Shown piece by piece: positions 24,224 to 36,000 of a stretch of 64,000 nt of DNA. Each line of letters starts with the position of its first letter. The first letter of the stretch is position 1. A program made the translations under genes and the position numbers. The stretch comes from Muricea muricata (lineage: Eukaryota > Cnidaria > Anthozoa > Malacalcyonacea > Plexauridae), in contig OY979718.1 of NCBI GenBank assembly GCA_963855995.1, positions 47,589,559 to 47,653,558 on the forward strand, given 5' to 3'. The notes below the pieces were generated by a model. It saw only the letters and a program-made list of their open reading frames with translations, was not told where the DNA came from and did not search any database.

Positions 24224-25402
24224 ATAGTATGTGCCGTCGAAGAAATGAATCTTCCAGTGCTCTGTCAAACCAGTGAAGCCGATGAAAAGTTGGGTATAAG
24301 TCGTCGCTTGAATCTCCATGATGTACAGGTGCCGGATCCTTTGAAAATGGATGTTTTAAACGATTTTAAACATTCTCCTCCCTTCGGCTTATTTGACATA
24401 TTCAACCACCTGATATATCATTCGTCCGAATACGATAAGCAAGGCCTTGCAGCATATAAATCGTACGAAAACTACCGCTTATTTTACGATGGATACGTTG
24501 AATCACTGCTGGCCATACACAGGAAAGATGCTGGAGTTCATGTGGATGTTGCAGCTGCTTTATATTCCCTTAATGACTTGTTAAATACAAAAGGAGAGGA
24601 TAGCATAACAAGTAACCTTGTCAATGGACTTGCAGACCAAAGCCTGACACAACACCTTGTGAACTGAAAGACCTACCAGTTAGAAAAAGAGGGCTTAAAG
24701 ATCACGAGGAAACAAAACGAAAAAGGAGCCGAGAATATACGTTTCCCCAGTACCAGCCATACTATCAATTTTGAAACAAAAATTGATTGGCTCAGATAAA
24801 AGTAAAGATGGAAACACCACTGGTATGAAAATAGCACTCGAGAAGCATGGAATAATGGAGAAAAAGCTTATGCAGTATATAGTAAGCAACAACCAAGCAA
24901 ATACAGATTGCTTCTTGGGAAGTCTTGAATTTTCAGAGAAAGAGATAGACAATGTTGCTTCCCTTACTAAAAAGCAGTGGCAATGTAAGCAATGGTATGT
25001 GCACAAAAGAGGATTTATAACTGCCTCAAAAGCTAAAAATGTCTACACAAGGCAGATTTCTGCTGAGAGGCAACCTGAGACTGATGTCTCTGTTCTTGTT
25101 AACTCATTAACTCAGCAGAAAGATGTATCAGTGAGACAAAATATCATGGAAGATCCAAAAATCCTCTTGATTGGGGTCTTAAGCAAGAAGAGAGTGCCAG
25201 GAAAGCCTACTACAGACTTGAGTCAAGTAAACATAATCAACTTAATTTTATTTCTAAAGGCCTGAGGATTTCAAAAACAAAGTTTACTCGACCACAATTC
25301 TCTCACACTGGAGTGTACACTTACAATGTTGTTGCTCGGCTTGCTCCAAGAAAAGGCTTTGTTTTTGAAATCATCAGGCCATTAGAAATCAAATTAAGTT
25401 GA
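24224..25402 (+). pseudogene. SAP/YqaJ nuclease ORF, copy A (right of insertion)
   Basis: Continues copy A after the MULE insertion: MNLPVLCQTSEADEKLGISR, FDIFNHLIYHSSEYDK and a conserved helical region to 24667, then, after frameshifts, LTKKQWQCKQWYVHKRGFIT and ASKAKNVYTR (24940-25050). This W-x-x-x-R-x-x-x-ITASK pattern starts a YqaJ-like viral-recombinase/exonuclease domain. A shifted frame at about 25165 reads PLDWGLKQEESARKAYY, the next YqaJ block. The D-G catalytic part is missing because the palindrome centre follows. Inactive. Confidence 0.65.
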
Positions 25403-26212
25403 TTGTGTTTACTTGACTCAAGTCTGTAGTAGGCTTTCCTGGCACTCTCTTTTTGTTTCAAAATTGGTAGTATTGCTGGTTTCTCTTTCATTTTCTCCAG
25501 ATTTTACCAGAGTGGCTAAACGTTCTTGTGTACATGGTGTTATATCTGAAAGGGGACGTGGGTCATGCTCAATATACTGGGAAAACATATATTCTCAACT
25601 CCTTCTTCGTTTTGTTTTCTCGTGATCTTTAAGCGCTCTTTTTCTAGTAGGTCTTTCAGTTCACAAGGTGTTGTGTCAGGCTTTGGCCTGCGAATCCATT
25701 GACAAGGCTTACTAGTTATACTATCCTCTCCTTTTGAATTTAGCAAGTCATTAAAGGAATATAAAGCAGCTGCAACATACACTTGAACTGCAGCATCTTT
25801 CCTGTGTATGGTCAGCATTGATTCAACGTATCCATCGTAAAATAAGCGGTATTTTTCGTACGATTTATACGCTGCAAGGCTTATCGTATTCGGACGAATG
25901 ATATATCAGGTAGTTGAATATGTCAAATAAGCCGAAGGGAGGAGAATGTTTAAAATCGTTTAAAACATCCATTTTCAAAGGATCCGGCAGCTGTACATCA
26001 TGGAGATTCAAGCGACGACTTATACCCAACTTTTCATCGGCTTCACTGGTTTGACAGAGCACTGGAAGATTCATTTCTTCGACGGCACATACTATAGCTA
26101 CGTGTCCGAGCTTAAGATAACTGTTTGCAGTGATACCTCGATTTTGTAAATAAAACTTAAGCTCTGGCAGTTTCATTGCTTTGAATTTGTCTTCTTGTGA
26201 CTTTTTACCCAT
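25346..26212 (-). pseudogene. SAP/YqaJ nuclease ORF, copy B
   Basis: Minus-strand copy beginning MGKKSQEDKFKAMKLPELK at 26212. The SAP-like region and the following segment are uninterrupted to about 25865, with further matching frames to 25540. It ends with ESARKAYYRLESSKHNQ and ISKTKPFLGAS, the part of the YqaJ domain just before the catalytic Asp. The stretch encoding the RGFITASK block is deleted relative to copy A. It is the reference that dates the MULE insertion into copy A as later. Confidence 0.65.
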
Positions 26213-26601
26213 TTTGATATTTGTTTTGCAAAGAACGATGGTAAATTTATCTGTTAAAAGGGCGAAATATTTCCATATTTTGCGTATTATTTATATTTAC
26301 GTCCCGCCATGTTTGTCCGAGTTTCCCAATTAGCGAGCACGTGTTTCCACTTGCGTCAAAACCGCCAAAGTGGTCTATTGCTGCCGAGCGAGCGAGCACA
26401 GCAGCAGTTCTAGCTAATTAATGCAGTAGGAGAAATTTATCTCGAACTTTTGTGACGCATTGCATTGTGGTAGTGCGCATTATCCGATGCACAGTTCACT
26501 GTTTTGAACAGTGCTTCCTCAGTGGATCAATTTTCAATGGGGGTTTCCAGCCAGAATTGTATTTATATAGACCTTATGCATAAATTGTGATTGAGACTGT
26601 G

Positions 26602-26694
26602 TATCCTAGAAAACGGGAATTTACGCATTGTGATTGGTCACTCCTCCTAAACAGTGACCAATAACAATGCATAAATTCCTGTTTCCTAGGATAA
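26602..26694. repeat. Inverted repeat, arms about 41 bp
   Basis: TATCCTAGAAAACGGGAATT at the left pairs, with few mismatches, with AATTCCTGTTTCCTAGGATA at the right; the loop is about 10 bases. A small MITE-like hairpin in the creatinase intron, inside the unrelated block that interrupts the right arm of the palindromic element. Confidence 0.7.
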
Positions 26695-27920
26695 TGAAAC
26701 TGCGGTGTTGAACTTTCGTCGGTAATCCCGGTAGCCTGCATACAGACGTAATATCCGTGTTTTGTATGTTTTGCTGTTTTACTTCAAACTTTTAATTCGC
26801 AAAGAAATTATTTAGTGGATGATCATAGTGCACGGACATTAGTATAGCCAGTATGAAACTACAACTTGACAGTGTACTGAGAAAATATTTTGACTGTACA
26901 AAGATCACATGCATCGTGTAAAGTCTTTTGTGAATTCCTTGTTACTGGTAAGCAATCTCTCCTTAATTGCTGATTAGCGAAGGTCTACGAACCTCTTTCG
27001 TTGGCTTCACCACAACATTAAAAGGGAAATTCTCCGCTTTCTCTCTTTAACAAAACCGCAGCATTCCCTACCTCGCAGTTATCGCAGTAAGAGAATGTAT
27101 TTCGCCAAGGCGACGCTTGGTGTTAAGGGCAATAGCCTCAGGAAAAACCCACATAAGGATTATTTGTCTATACAATAAAATCAATAAAATGTATTATTAT
27201 TTATTCATGCAAAGTTTATTCTTGTTCGTGATTAGTTAAAACGCAAAAACAACGTGGATGTGTTGGGACGCACGGGTGATAAACTGCAAAACTGTCAAAA
27301 CAATAAGACCTTTTCACAGAATATAGCGACTGAAATTATACTAGTATTTGTGATGGGTTAACAGATCATGTAGATACATTAGATGATAAAGATTACGTGA
27401 GTAAAAGTTGCTGCGCACAGGTGACGAAAGCTCCAAAACAAAGTATTATTGCACGCTGTCGAATCCAAGCCCCTAGCACGGTCGGTAGCTTGCTTAAATT
27501 CCCGCCAAAACTAAATATTGTTTGAGAGGAAAAATTGCTTTTATCTGGCTTTAAATTACTTATTACTTTCTGTCGTTAGACAAGGGAGATATTTGACGTT
27601 GTTCTCAAATAAAGTACGTTGAGTAAAAGCACACAGAGGGAAATAAAACTGTATAAATGTATTTTCAAGCAATAAAATATCGGGAAACATTACTTAGCAG
27701 GTAGCGAATTTAAAGTTGTTCAACGCAGAAGCTACAAAACAGAACGGCAAGTTGTACTAGAAATACTGATTTTCGCTAGTTTAAATGATTGATTACTATA
27801 ACTTAATAAAAACGTTGCTGCATTGAGAGAACATTAAAAAAATGTTGTACGAATTAACTTGGCATGAAATTTTCGTGTGTTCCATTTGTATAGGTCTTTG
27901 GGTTTTTTTGTTTTGAATAC

Positions 27921-28083
27921 ATAATAAAACAATTATTGAATCCGGTTTTCGCATGATATCGACAATTATCTAGGCCTCGGTTTGTGTTATCCACCGAAGC
28001 CTTCGACTTCGGAGGATAACGCAAACCTCGTCCTTGATAATTTTCGATATCATGCTCAACCTCATTCAATAATTGTTTATTAT
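27921..28083. repeat. Palindromic hairpin element (TTCGACTTCGG core)
   Basis: The arms begin ATAATAAAACAATTATTGAA and end in its near reverse complement. The middle carries CCGAAGCCTTCGACTTCGG. It resembles three other hairpins in this window (39566, 50649, 60455) in size and CG-rich core, though the arms differ. Confidence 0.65.
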
Positions 28084-29047
28084 CTCTAAAAAGTTGCTTC
28101 ACGTGCTTTAATATATAATAGCAACTATATGCGAGTATATAAACAAACAGCCAAGCTACTTACTATCTCTTAGTTCATGATGCGGGAATGTTTTTGCTAT
28201 TTCTTTCACCATTACTTCAGTTCCTACCAGTGCTACTTCAAATTCCCTTATACCCTCCTTGATAACTTTTTTCGCTGCTTCACCACCAAGATCAGCAATC
28301 CTTGCACCTTGTCTTAGCAATTCCACTTCTTCATCAGCTTTGATCAAACGCATGCGCATTACAGGCTCGCCAACATCTTGGAAGTTCGCGTGCGGAAATG
28401 CGTCGGAAAACTTCCGATACTCATCGAGTGGAAGAACATCAAACTCAGTCCAATATTTTTCATATCATCACCGAGCTAATAATTATTGAATTGATTGGTT
28501 AGTGATCAACGTACACGTAAACTGAACTCACTCAAAGCACTCTGCACATATTCGGGCTCAGAGACTCTCTGACAGAGAGTACACACCTTCTTTCAGTAAA
28601 TATAGATGTATAGAATTAAGATACTCTGCTATAGTACAAAACTGGTCAGATAACACGATTAATTGTCTCCCTTTCATCTCATAGTCTTCATGTAGTATAG
28701 CGAAACATATTCTATGGCAAGAAACAACAAAAGATGATCAAATATGTAATCATTAATGGTTATTCCATAATCCAGGCTTACATTCAGAGACACTACAGGT
28801 ATATACCCACTTGTAAGAAACTTGGTCGGGCTTGTAAACTATGGCCGTGCTTAAACGAATACAGCCAGTTTGTGCGCTTGTACTTAATATAGTATATTTA
28901 GTGTCGAATTCATAACTTTATGGTTCACCAAAAGGTATATATACCTCCTGTCTCACTGCATAGAAAAAGTTATCTTCGTGCCAGTCTGTATAAACAACAT
29001 TGTCTCCAAATGTTCGCCGCCATGGTTGCCCATACTCAATTCCTATA

Positions 29048-29414
29048 CAGGATGTATAAAAAAGTACACAGTTTTTAAACAGCTCTCAACATCGCGATGC
29101 GGTTTGAAATATGTTTTTTGCTAACACAGATTGCTTGAATACTTATGGTGTGGAATTGAAATGAATAGACCCTGAAATTTTAATGTTTACAACCCAGGGG
29201 GGCTTCGTATATACGAACAGCTTAGAAACTGCTTCGCGCGCAAGCAATATTTAACTTGTCGTAAAAGACACAACCCCCGGGTACTGAAGTTATAATTTCT
29301 CATTTTTTCTGGTTATTTTACATTATAAGTACTAAAACTATCTATTTTAATGAAGAACTTCGTACATTGAGGCGCTTCACGAAATGGAGAACGATTTCGA
29401 ATTTATACACCCTG
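29048..29414. mobile_element. Mariner-like MITE beside a creatinase splice site
   Basis: Ends CAGGATGTATAAA and TTTATACACCCTG are inverted and flanked by TA on both sides. Length 367 bp, no coding. The left end lies 4 bases from the AG acceptor (29043-29044) of the minus-strand creatinase exon, so the element now supplies the polypyrimidine and branch-point region. Confidence 0.7.
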
Positions 29415-29602
29415 TAGAAATAGGTCATAGAGTGACATTAGCAAAATTACAAAGTTTGGTTGCAAAAATACTGAAAACCGGAAAATGCAGCCTTGCAAAA
29501 GTTTGTTATATTGTTATATAAGTATGAAATATGCATGAAATATGAGAACGAATATTTTGTATGTCTTCCAGTCCCCGTGAATTAAGCTGCATGTGAGAGC
29601 TA

Positions 29603-29818
29603 CAGTATATCGGTGACTCAATTCAAACGTTGTGCTCAATCATGTAAAACAACCATGCAGTTTAATCTTAAAAACGAAGCATATTATGTGTATGCTTCGT
29701 GGATGTGCGTGATGCGTGTATGCACATAATAACATTGCACTGACAAGGGTAAGACATGGCACTGCATTCTTGTTTTAGATGATTGAGTTGAAGAACATTT
29801 GAGTCACCGATATACCTG
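29603..29818. mobile_element. 216-bp MITE with TA target
   Basis: Ends CAGTATATCGGTGACTCAA and TTGAGTGACCGAT-like (GAGTCACCGATATACCTG) are inverted and flanked by TA. The arms extend about 60 bp imperfectly. Lies in the intron between the first two visible creatinase exons. Confidence 0.65.
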
Positions 29819-30132
29819 TACCTCGCACTGAACTAGCTATATAGCAGTTAATAAAGTTGAAACCGGAGCAAACATTGTAGCATCATTCTGTCATCATGAT
29901 TATTTCATAATTCTCATGGATGTTAACATTTACCCGCAGAAACGCTGATTGCTTTCTCCGGTGTCACAATGTAACCATAACTTCTACCAAACTTGCAATA
30001 AAGAAAATCACTGAAATAGAAAACATTGTGGTGGGACGTAAACACACGAGCGTCAAGACCACTAGTTTCCATGTAACGACGTAACGTGTCTTGGCGACGA
30101 CTCATCTCTCGTGCGGAAAATGTTGGCTGAAC

Positions 30133-31789
30133 CTAAAATTTGAAATCAACTCTTATCATTGCGGAAGCCATCCTGGCAATTTGGCCAGTTGGCATAAGTG
30201 CAAATTTTAATAGTCCACGTAAACAACAATTTGCATTGCATAACCAAATTATTGGCTGCCGGCTTTGTTCCGTACTGAAATAGACAAATTAGTCTATATT
30301 AATCGTAGTTTATGTTTATATCCAACTGATATTTTGAGATCAACTAATATTTGCATAATATTCTCATTATTACTAATACCACCCCCATGGAAACTGCGTA
30401 AATCTGACGAAATTTCCTCAGATTTTGAGAGCGCTGGTTATGTGACCAGTGAACAATGCAAAGCTGTGAACTGAATAGCCACGAAATAAGCATTGTTAGC
30501 CCAATTTGTCTATCTCATATTCATGCAAAGTTTGAAAAGCCTGAAAACCGGGAGATTATCGGAGGTTGTTTACTCAGGATAGTTAATATCGAGTTTATTA
30601 AGGAACATTAGACATTATATAATCATTTAGAATTCGCGTATATATAGTAATCGAATATTATAATCATAATTAGCATATAGATACGTAGTCAAATTAGCAT
30701 AAACGTGCATGATGTGGGAACGAAAATGCATCGTAATAATCTAGAGCCTTCGTAACCACACACAGACATGATATAGCAACGGAGTCGGCGCAGTGGGAAC
30801 TTATGCGTAGAGACTTGGTGAATTTGCATATTTTCCGTAGAGAACTTGCGTCAGAAACCACAATGACTGCTGGATAATTTAGTATAAATATAACCTGTAA
30901 GTGATAGTTAAACACATAAGAAAAACCATTAGGGGAAGATCGTTGGATCAAACGCTAGCTTAGAGCAACAGTTCGCTAGTAAACTTATTGATTGTAACCA
31001 GATACCGTATAACGGATACGGTATAATCTAATGTCAACGTGACCTGTGAACTTTTACATTACACTTTATTAAACGTATATTGTGTGATCGTGATTTTAAG
31101 TTGTTGGGCGAAACCAGAGGCAATCCCCAACATCCCCTAGCCAGTAAGTGTTCGGGATCAGCTCTCGATATGTACCAAGAGATGTTTCTTAACATAAGCC
31201 CTTGGCTAACAATGCTCTCAAAATCTCAGATTTACGCTGTTTCCATGGCGGTTGTAGTCATAATAAGAATATCATGCACATATGAGTTGATCTCAAAATA
31301 TTTTTGTGCCATGTATTATTCAAACTGAACTGTCAAAGCATACTTTTTCTCCATTTTGTATCTTCATTGTTCGAGGTAGATGAGCAACAGTATTGACCAA
31401 GTTGCTTTGCCATCGCTTTGCAATTGTTATTGGATGCAATCTGCGAAATGATTGTGTCACGCGAGAAGCAAACATCTGTAGGTTTTGTTGTACGACAGAA
31501 AATACGTGTATACTTGGAAAGTCTCAAACGAAAAGCAGTTAATAGTAAGCAAAATTTTCACAGCAGCGACGTGGCTCAGTGGTGCTTTATATTCTGCCTG
31601 TGGGGTGTATTAGCTATTAATATCAGCTATTATGCATGACTAATATCATGTCACTATTATAATACACTTAATTAAAACACTTCCCGCGAAAGGAAAGTTA
31701 TCACTGAGGTCTGAGGCATGTATAAAAAGTATAGAAACCTTGTAAATCGTGAAATCAAGGAGGCAAATTAATGGCATTGAAAGCAGAAC
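30133..31789. other. Region upstream of the visible creatinase exons
   Basis: The missing first creatinase exon should lie here or beyond, but I could not pick it out. A short perfect inverted repeat with ATACCGTAT and ATACGGTAT is at 31002-31024. Other short frames have no recognisable content. Confidence 0.4.
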
Positions 31790-32300
31790 CAATTTTTACT
31801 AGGTGTTTAAAGAGTTCCTTTGTGTTCCGATATTTTCATTTGAATAACCTTCCAGACATTTTTATCAATCATTTTTATCAATGAAGATGTACATAATCAT
31901 AATACAAGTAGTAGAACAAATTATTAAAAAAGCACACTCACTAATAAAGGAATCCATGAGTGGAATAATCTTCCTTCACAATATTAAGAAATTAGATCTT
32001 TTCAATATTTGAAACAAACTATAGAAAAGTACTTTCTTCATCCTAATGTTAGAAATTAGAGTTGTCGCGGCTTAAGACAAGATAAATTGTTGTTAAATAG
32101 ACTATCCTACATTTCTTTTTTTGTAAATATCATCTCACGTTAACGATTTTTTTATCTGTTCTCCTAGTGATAAAATTTACTCTAGGGATCTTAATTAACA
32201 GTCTTACGCGGCTTCTGGAAGTTTCCTGGCCCTACTATTGTAAATATATCTATTTTTTATATATAATGTAATTCGAACGAAATTAAATAAAATAAAAATG
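31790..32300 (+). mobile_element. LINE 3' end
   Basis: With one stop and shifts, the plus strand reads FHLNNLPDIFINHF, then GIHEWNNLPSQY, IRSFQYLKQTIEKYFLHPN and VRN before a stop at about 32060. This is the conserved extreme C-terminus of a CR1/Jockey-like reverse-transcriptase protein. About 240 bases of 3' UTR follow, ending in an A-rich AATAAAATAAAAATG tail. A 5'-truncated dead copy. Confidence 0.65.
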
Positions 32301-33047
32301 AAATAAAGTTCAATGGCCTCTGCTCAGGGGCTGTAATTTTATTTGAGGGTGGTAAAGGGTTTTTTCGTGAGCCGTGAATTACCAATATTTGTTGTTGTGA
32401 AATGAGATTTGAGAAATTTGTGTGTCGTGAAATGTGACATGCCTATTCCTGAGTAGTGATTGGCAGCTTGGCGAGCTAGGGATAAGTGCTAAAGAACAAA
32501 GTAACTGGTTGCAACAATGTCATTAAATGCATTTATTTTGACCATTTTTGCTACCTATATTGGCTGTTTTTACAAAAATTTGTCCGAATTTGAGCTTTCA
32601 ATGGTGCTTTTTACTTTCTACAGTGTAAAAATAGGCTGACGGGTTAAGAAAGGCGTTAAATTTACACAGTTAAAAACGAGTTCATTAAATTTCGTGAAAT
32701 TACTCATTTTTACCCGTGAAATGTGAAATGACTGTTTTTCCCTTTCATTAAACGTGATCCGAACCCCCCCCCCTTCCCTCCATTTTCATACTTACAAGAT
32801 TACTAACCTGGCCCAATAAACCCTAACACTAACAATCCAAAAAATAATTTCCTGGATAAAATAATTTGGTTATCATATGTCTCATATGGTGCGGATTAAA
32901 TGGTTTGTTAGAACCAGTCCTTTTCGTCGTCGCTCGTGCATTTATTTGACGTGTTTTTGACGTGTTCATGTACTATTTTGTGCCTGCTTCACATGAATAT
33001 GGGGATTGTGGTGTGCAATATGGCTATATTTTAGAAAAGGATTAAGC
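32301..33047. other. Upstream region of FAM114A
   Basis: No gene seen. Contains several variants of GTGAAATGTGAAATG and a run of ten C at about 32766. The promoter and 5' UTR of FAM114A should be in the last few hundred bases, but no clear motif marks it. Confidence 0.4.
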
Positions 33048-36000
33048 ATGTCAAACGTAAATACCTCCGTTAACAAATCAGAAGATGCAAGCAGTGATGG
33101 AGAAGATGATTTTGAGAGTGCGGATGAAGGCGAAGGCAAAGAAAAAGTGGGCACTACATCATCCAGTGATGGTGTAGTAAATGTACAACGAAATTGCGAT
33201 GAGACAGCCGAAACAGAGAACATTAGAATAACAGGAAATTTATCAAAAGGAATGCGGAATATTGATTTGAACGAACCAAACCTAGATACTAATAAATCGA
33301 TCCAAACAAGCGATTTAAAAAGCACTGAAAATATTTTAGCCGCGGCGCCATCTCTACCCGTGGATGCTGATATTGCCTCAAGTTATGATGATAATCGGTA
33401 AGTGCCATAGTAGATGAATACGCCTTCTCAAACGAAAATAGTTAGTTCTTAAATTGTTTAGTGGGGATTGGGGAAATTAAATTTGGCTTTCAGGATTACG
33501 TATATATTTTATTTAACTCTGAATATATCCCCCCCCCCCCCTGATCAAATATCAGTTGCTGTAGAATAATCAACAATCTTTAAAGTAATTGTCTTGGTTA
33601 CAAGGCATGTTGGTTAACCATATATTTGTAAAATATTTTCTATGTTGCATGATATAGTTAATATACCATGCAATAGAGAAAATATTAACACAATTAAGTT
33701 AATTTATAAGTATTAGCACATATTATATATCAACACAATTAAGTTAATTGATAAGTATTATATTAGCAGGCACAATAATATAGAATAACCATAAGAGTCA
33801 TGACTGATAAGAGTAAGCATAATCCGGTCATGGACATTTGTCTGGCTAATTCATGAAATTGCCCAATGAAGAGAAAAACAGCAGTCATTCTGTCGAAGAA
33901 AAGTGGAGTTCTGCATTTAAGTTTAAATTTTGAATTCATTCAGCTCTCTGTGGATAGGTTGTCCTTGAAATTTGAGCTAGTTCTTCACAAGTATACACAG
34001 TATGGTACATTAACTGATCGCAATAGGAGGTTTTAAAGTTGAGATAGGGCTTTAATTACATCACAATTCACGATCTGTGTTCTAAGTAGCTATTTCTAAA
34101 CCCCATTCGTATTCTTTATTGATATTTTGTGCAATTCTGTTAATCAGCATAAAATCAATTTCAACTAGGAGAATTATTTATCCTCTGGAACATTAAGTGA
34201 ATATTAGTCAGTCTCAAACTACCCATGTGGTGCTAAGATTGCCACTTTATTACTTGCTTCAAATAGACAAGAAATACCTTAATTGAAATGCAAGAAAACA
34301 AGCATACCATAGAACAAAAAATATAGTCAATCTATATGATCAAGTTTTAATTTAGCAATCAATCTTAGAAGTTGGACTCCAAATGTTTGTGACACCCTGT
34401 ACATTAAAGTTTAAGAAGACCCTGACTTTGGTTGATGTGAACTTGCCCATAATTGTTACCAGAGATTGTAAAAATTTCCAATTTTGACAAATTTGCACTC
34501 AACCTTAAAATTTTCTGCCGAAGCCGGAGTTTTTTTTTGCCGGAGGTGAAAAAACTGGAGTTTGCACAGCTCTAGCATTTTGATTTGTTTATGACCTTTA
34601 TGAATTTTAGAAGGTCCAAATGAAATGAAAGTTTGCACTATATTATGATTTTCTGAGTTTATTATGATAATTATTTATAACCAAAGGCAAAGTATAATTA
34701 TATAGGTCTGGAGCAACTGCTAATGAAACAGAAGAAAGAATGGATGCATCTTCAAATGCTGCTGGGAATCCTGCAAACATAAAAAATGAAGAGTAAGAAC
34801 TCTGCAGTCATTAGTTTTAGTAGAAATACCATATGCGGCAACCATAGAACCCTTTGCCTTCATTATAGAACAGTTTCTCTTGTTCGAATTTCCAGGTATA
34901 GACAATTCTAGGGTTAATGGTTTGGGTTATGGTGGGGACAAACCATAGAGGGTCAGAGTTATGAGAACTCAGGTCAGCAATTCATAAACTAAGTATATTT
35001 GATTTTTAAGAAAACCTATTACATGTAAGTTTTGCTGAGGTACATTATATCACATAATCACATAAAATCTGTGTGTACAATATGAAGTACTATCAAAATG
35101 CAGAATGACTGCTCATTACTATATAATAGTACAGATTAATACAAAATGTAAATATGCTACTACTCTACCACACCTAAAATTTCGTGTGTGATTGTGTTCT
35201 AGACAAAGCAATGCTGCTGAATCGACCAGTGGTGGCTGGGGTTGGGGATCGTGGGGTGCAGTTTTAAATCAGGCCACAACTACAATGACATCTGGTTTGT
35301 CTCAAGTAATTGAAAAGGTTGAAACAACTCTTGGTATCCCTGAACCAGGCGAATTGCAAGATGAAGCCTTCTCTAAAGATGAGAAAAACGAAGTCATTAC
35401 TATGGAACCAAAGGCTGCTGGGACTGATAAAAATTCTGAGGGAAGCGACAACAGTGCTGGTATGAAATCAGTGTAGTTTAACTTACATTGCAAAAAATTG
35501 TTTCCATTCAGTTGGCACTTGCTTGGAAATCTATTTTATACATTGCAGAGTATTTTCGTTAATATTATTTGTGGTTATAGAAAAGTCAAAATGTTCTATT
35601 GTTGTATAAATTGTTGGGCATGTCTGTTTTAAGGTGAAAGGTATTTGAGTATGAATTAGCCTACACCTCTTTGCTTTTCTAGAAGTTTTCTCTGCTTTTT
35701 TATACTAGGTACGAATGGTTCAACTTCAGAATCTTTCTTCTCGTCTTGGGGCTTTGCATCATTGTCAAATGCTGTTACAAGCAAAGGAATTGAATTGGTT
35801 TCCGAAGGGATAGATGCTTTAGAAACAATTGGCAAGAAGACAATGGATGTTATTTCTGAAGGGGACCCAGGATTTCGTGTAAAACGAGATATATTTAAGA
35901 AACCCTCATTATCTCAGGTTTGTATGAGGCAAGGCTGCTTGATAATCTGGCATATACTGTATATGATGACAGGTGAAGATTTTCTTCTTTTTTGCGGAGG

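Larger units (their letters stand above)
14735..27160. mobile_element. Palindromic SAP/YqaJ-nuclease element (interrupted)
   Basis: Two copies of one sequence face outward. The left arm runs from about 14735 to 15075 and resumes at 24224-25290. The right arm runs from about 27160 inward to 25345, interrupted at about 26378-27110 by unrelated sequence. The arms share a promoter-like head (matching from AATAGACCACTTTGGCGG, 14788 and 26376) and a coding region for a SAP-like motif followed by a YqaJ-type nuclease region. The centre near 25315 has about 60 unpaired bases. It is either a fold-back element or two head-out insertions. It sits in a creatinase intron. Confidence 0.6.
13246..30132 (-). 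pseudogene. Creatinase (creatine amidinohydrolase), M24 fold, broken
   Basis: Creatinase hydrolyses creatine to sarcosine and urea. Minus-strand exons: 30132-29934, 29042-28945, 28475-28164, 14415-14301, 13693-13246 (stop at the last). Junctions keep GT/AG and matching phases. The first exon (start codon) was not found. Readable landmarks: SHHNVFYFSDFLYCKFGR, GQPWRRTFGDNVVYTDWHED, MRMRLIKADEEV, SGINSDGDHN (contains the His matching the family's catalytic His), ALERTLFLDH, GYGHSLGVLAHYYGREAG, EPMVTIPEGDPGAG, FPFGPEHNI. Agreement with bacterial creatinases is close and nearly gap-free. Two lesions: one base missing near 28450 (IG|TEFDV) and a TGA at 13624-13626 where bacterial enzymes have Trp. 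A MITE also abuts the 3' splice site of exon 29042-28945. The 13.7 kb intron 28163-14416 is packed with nested transposons. Probably a recent pseudogene; sequencing errors could mimic the lesions. Confidence 0.88.

Noticed and set aside
28440..28475. Use of an acceptor at ACTGAG to rescue the creatinase frame
   Set aside because: It would restore the phase but lacks a polypyrimidine tract, and the upstream bases read as the expected conserved residues one frame off.
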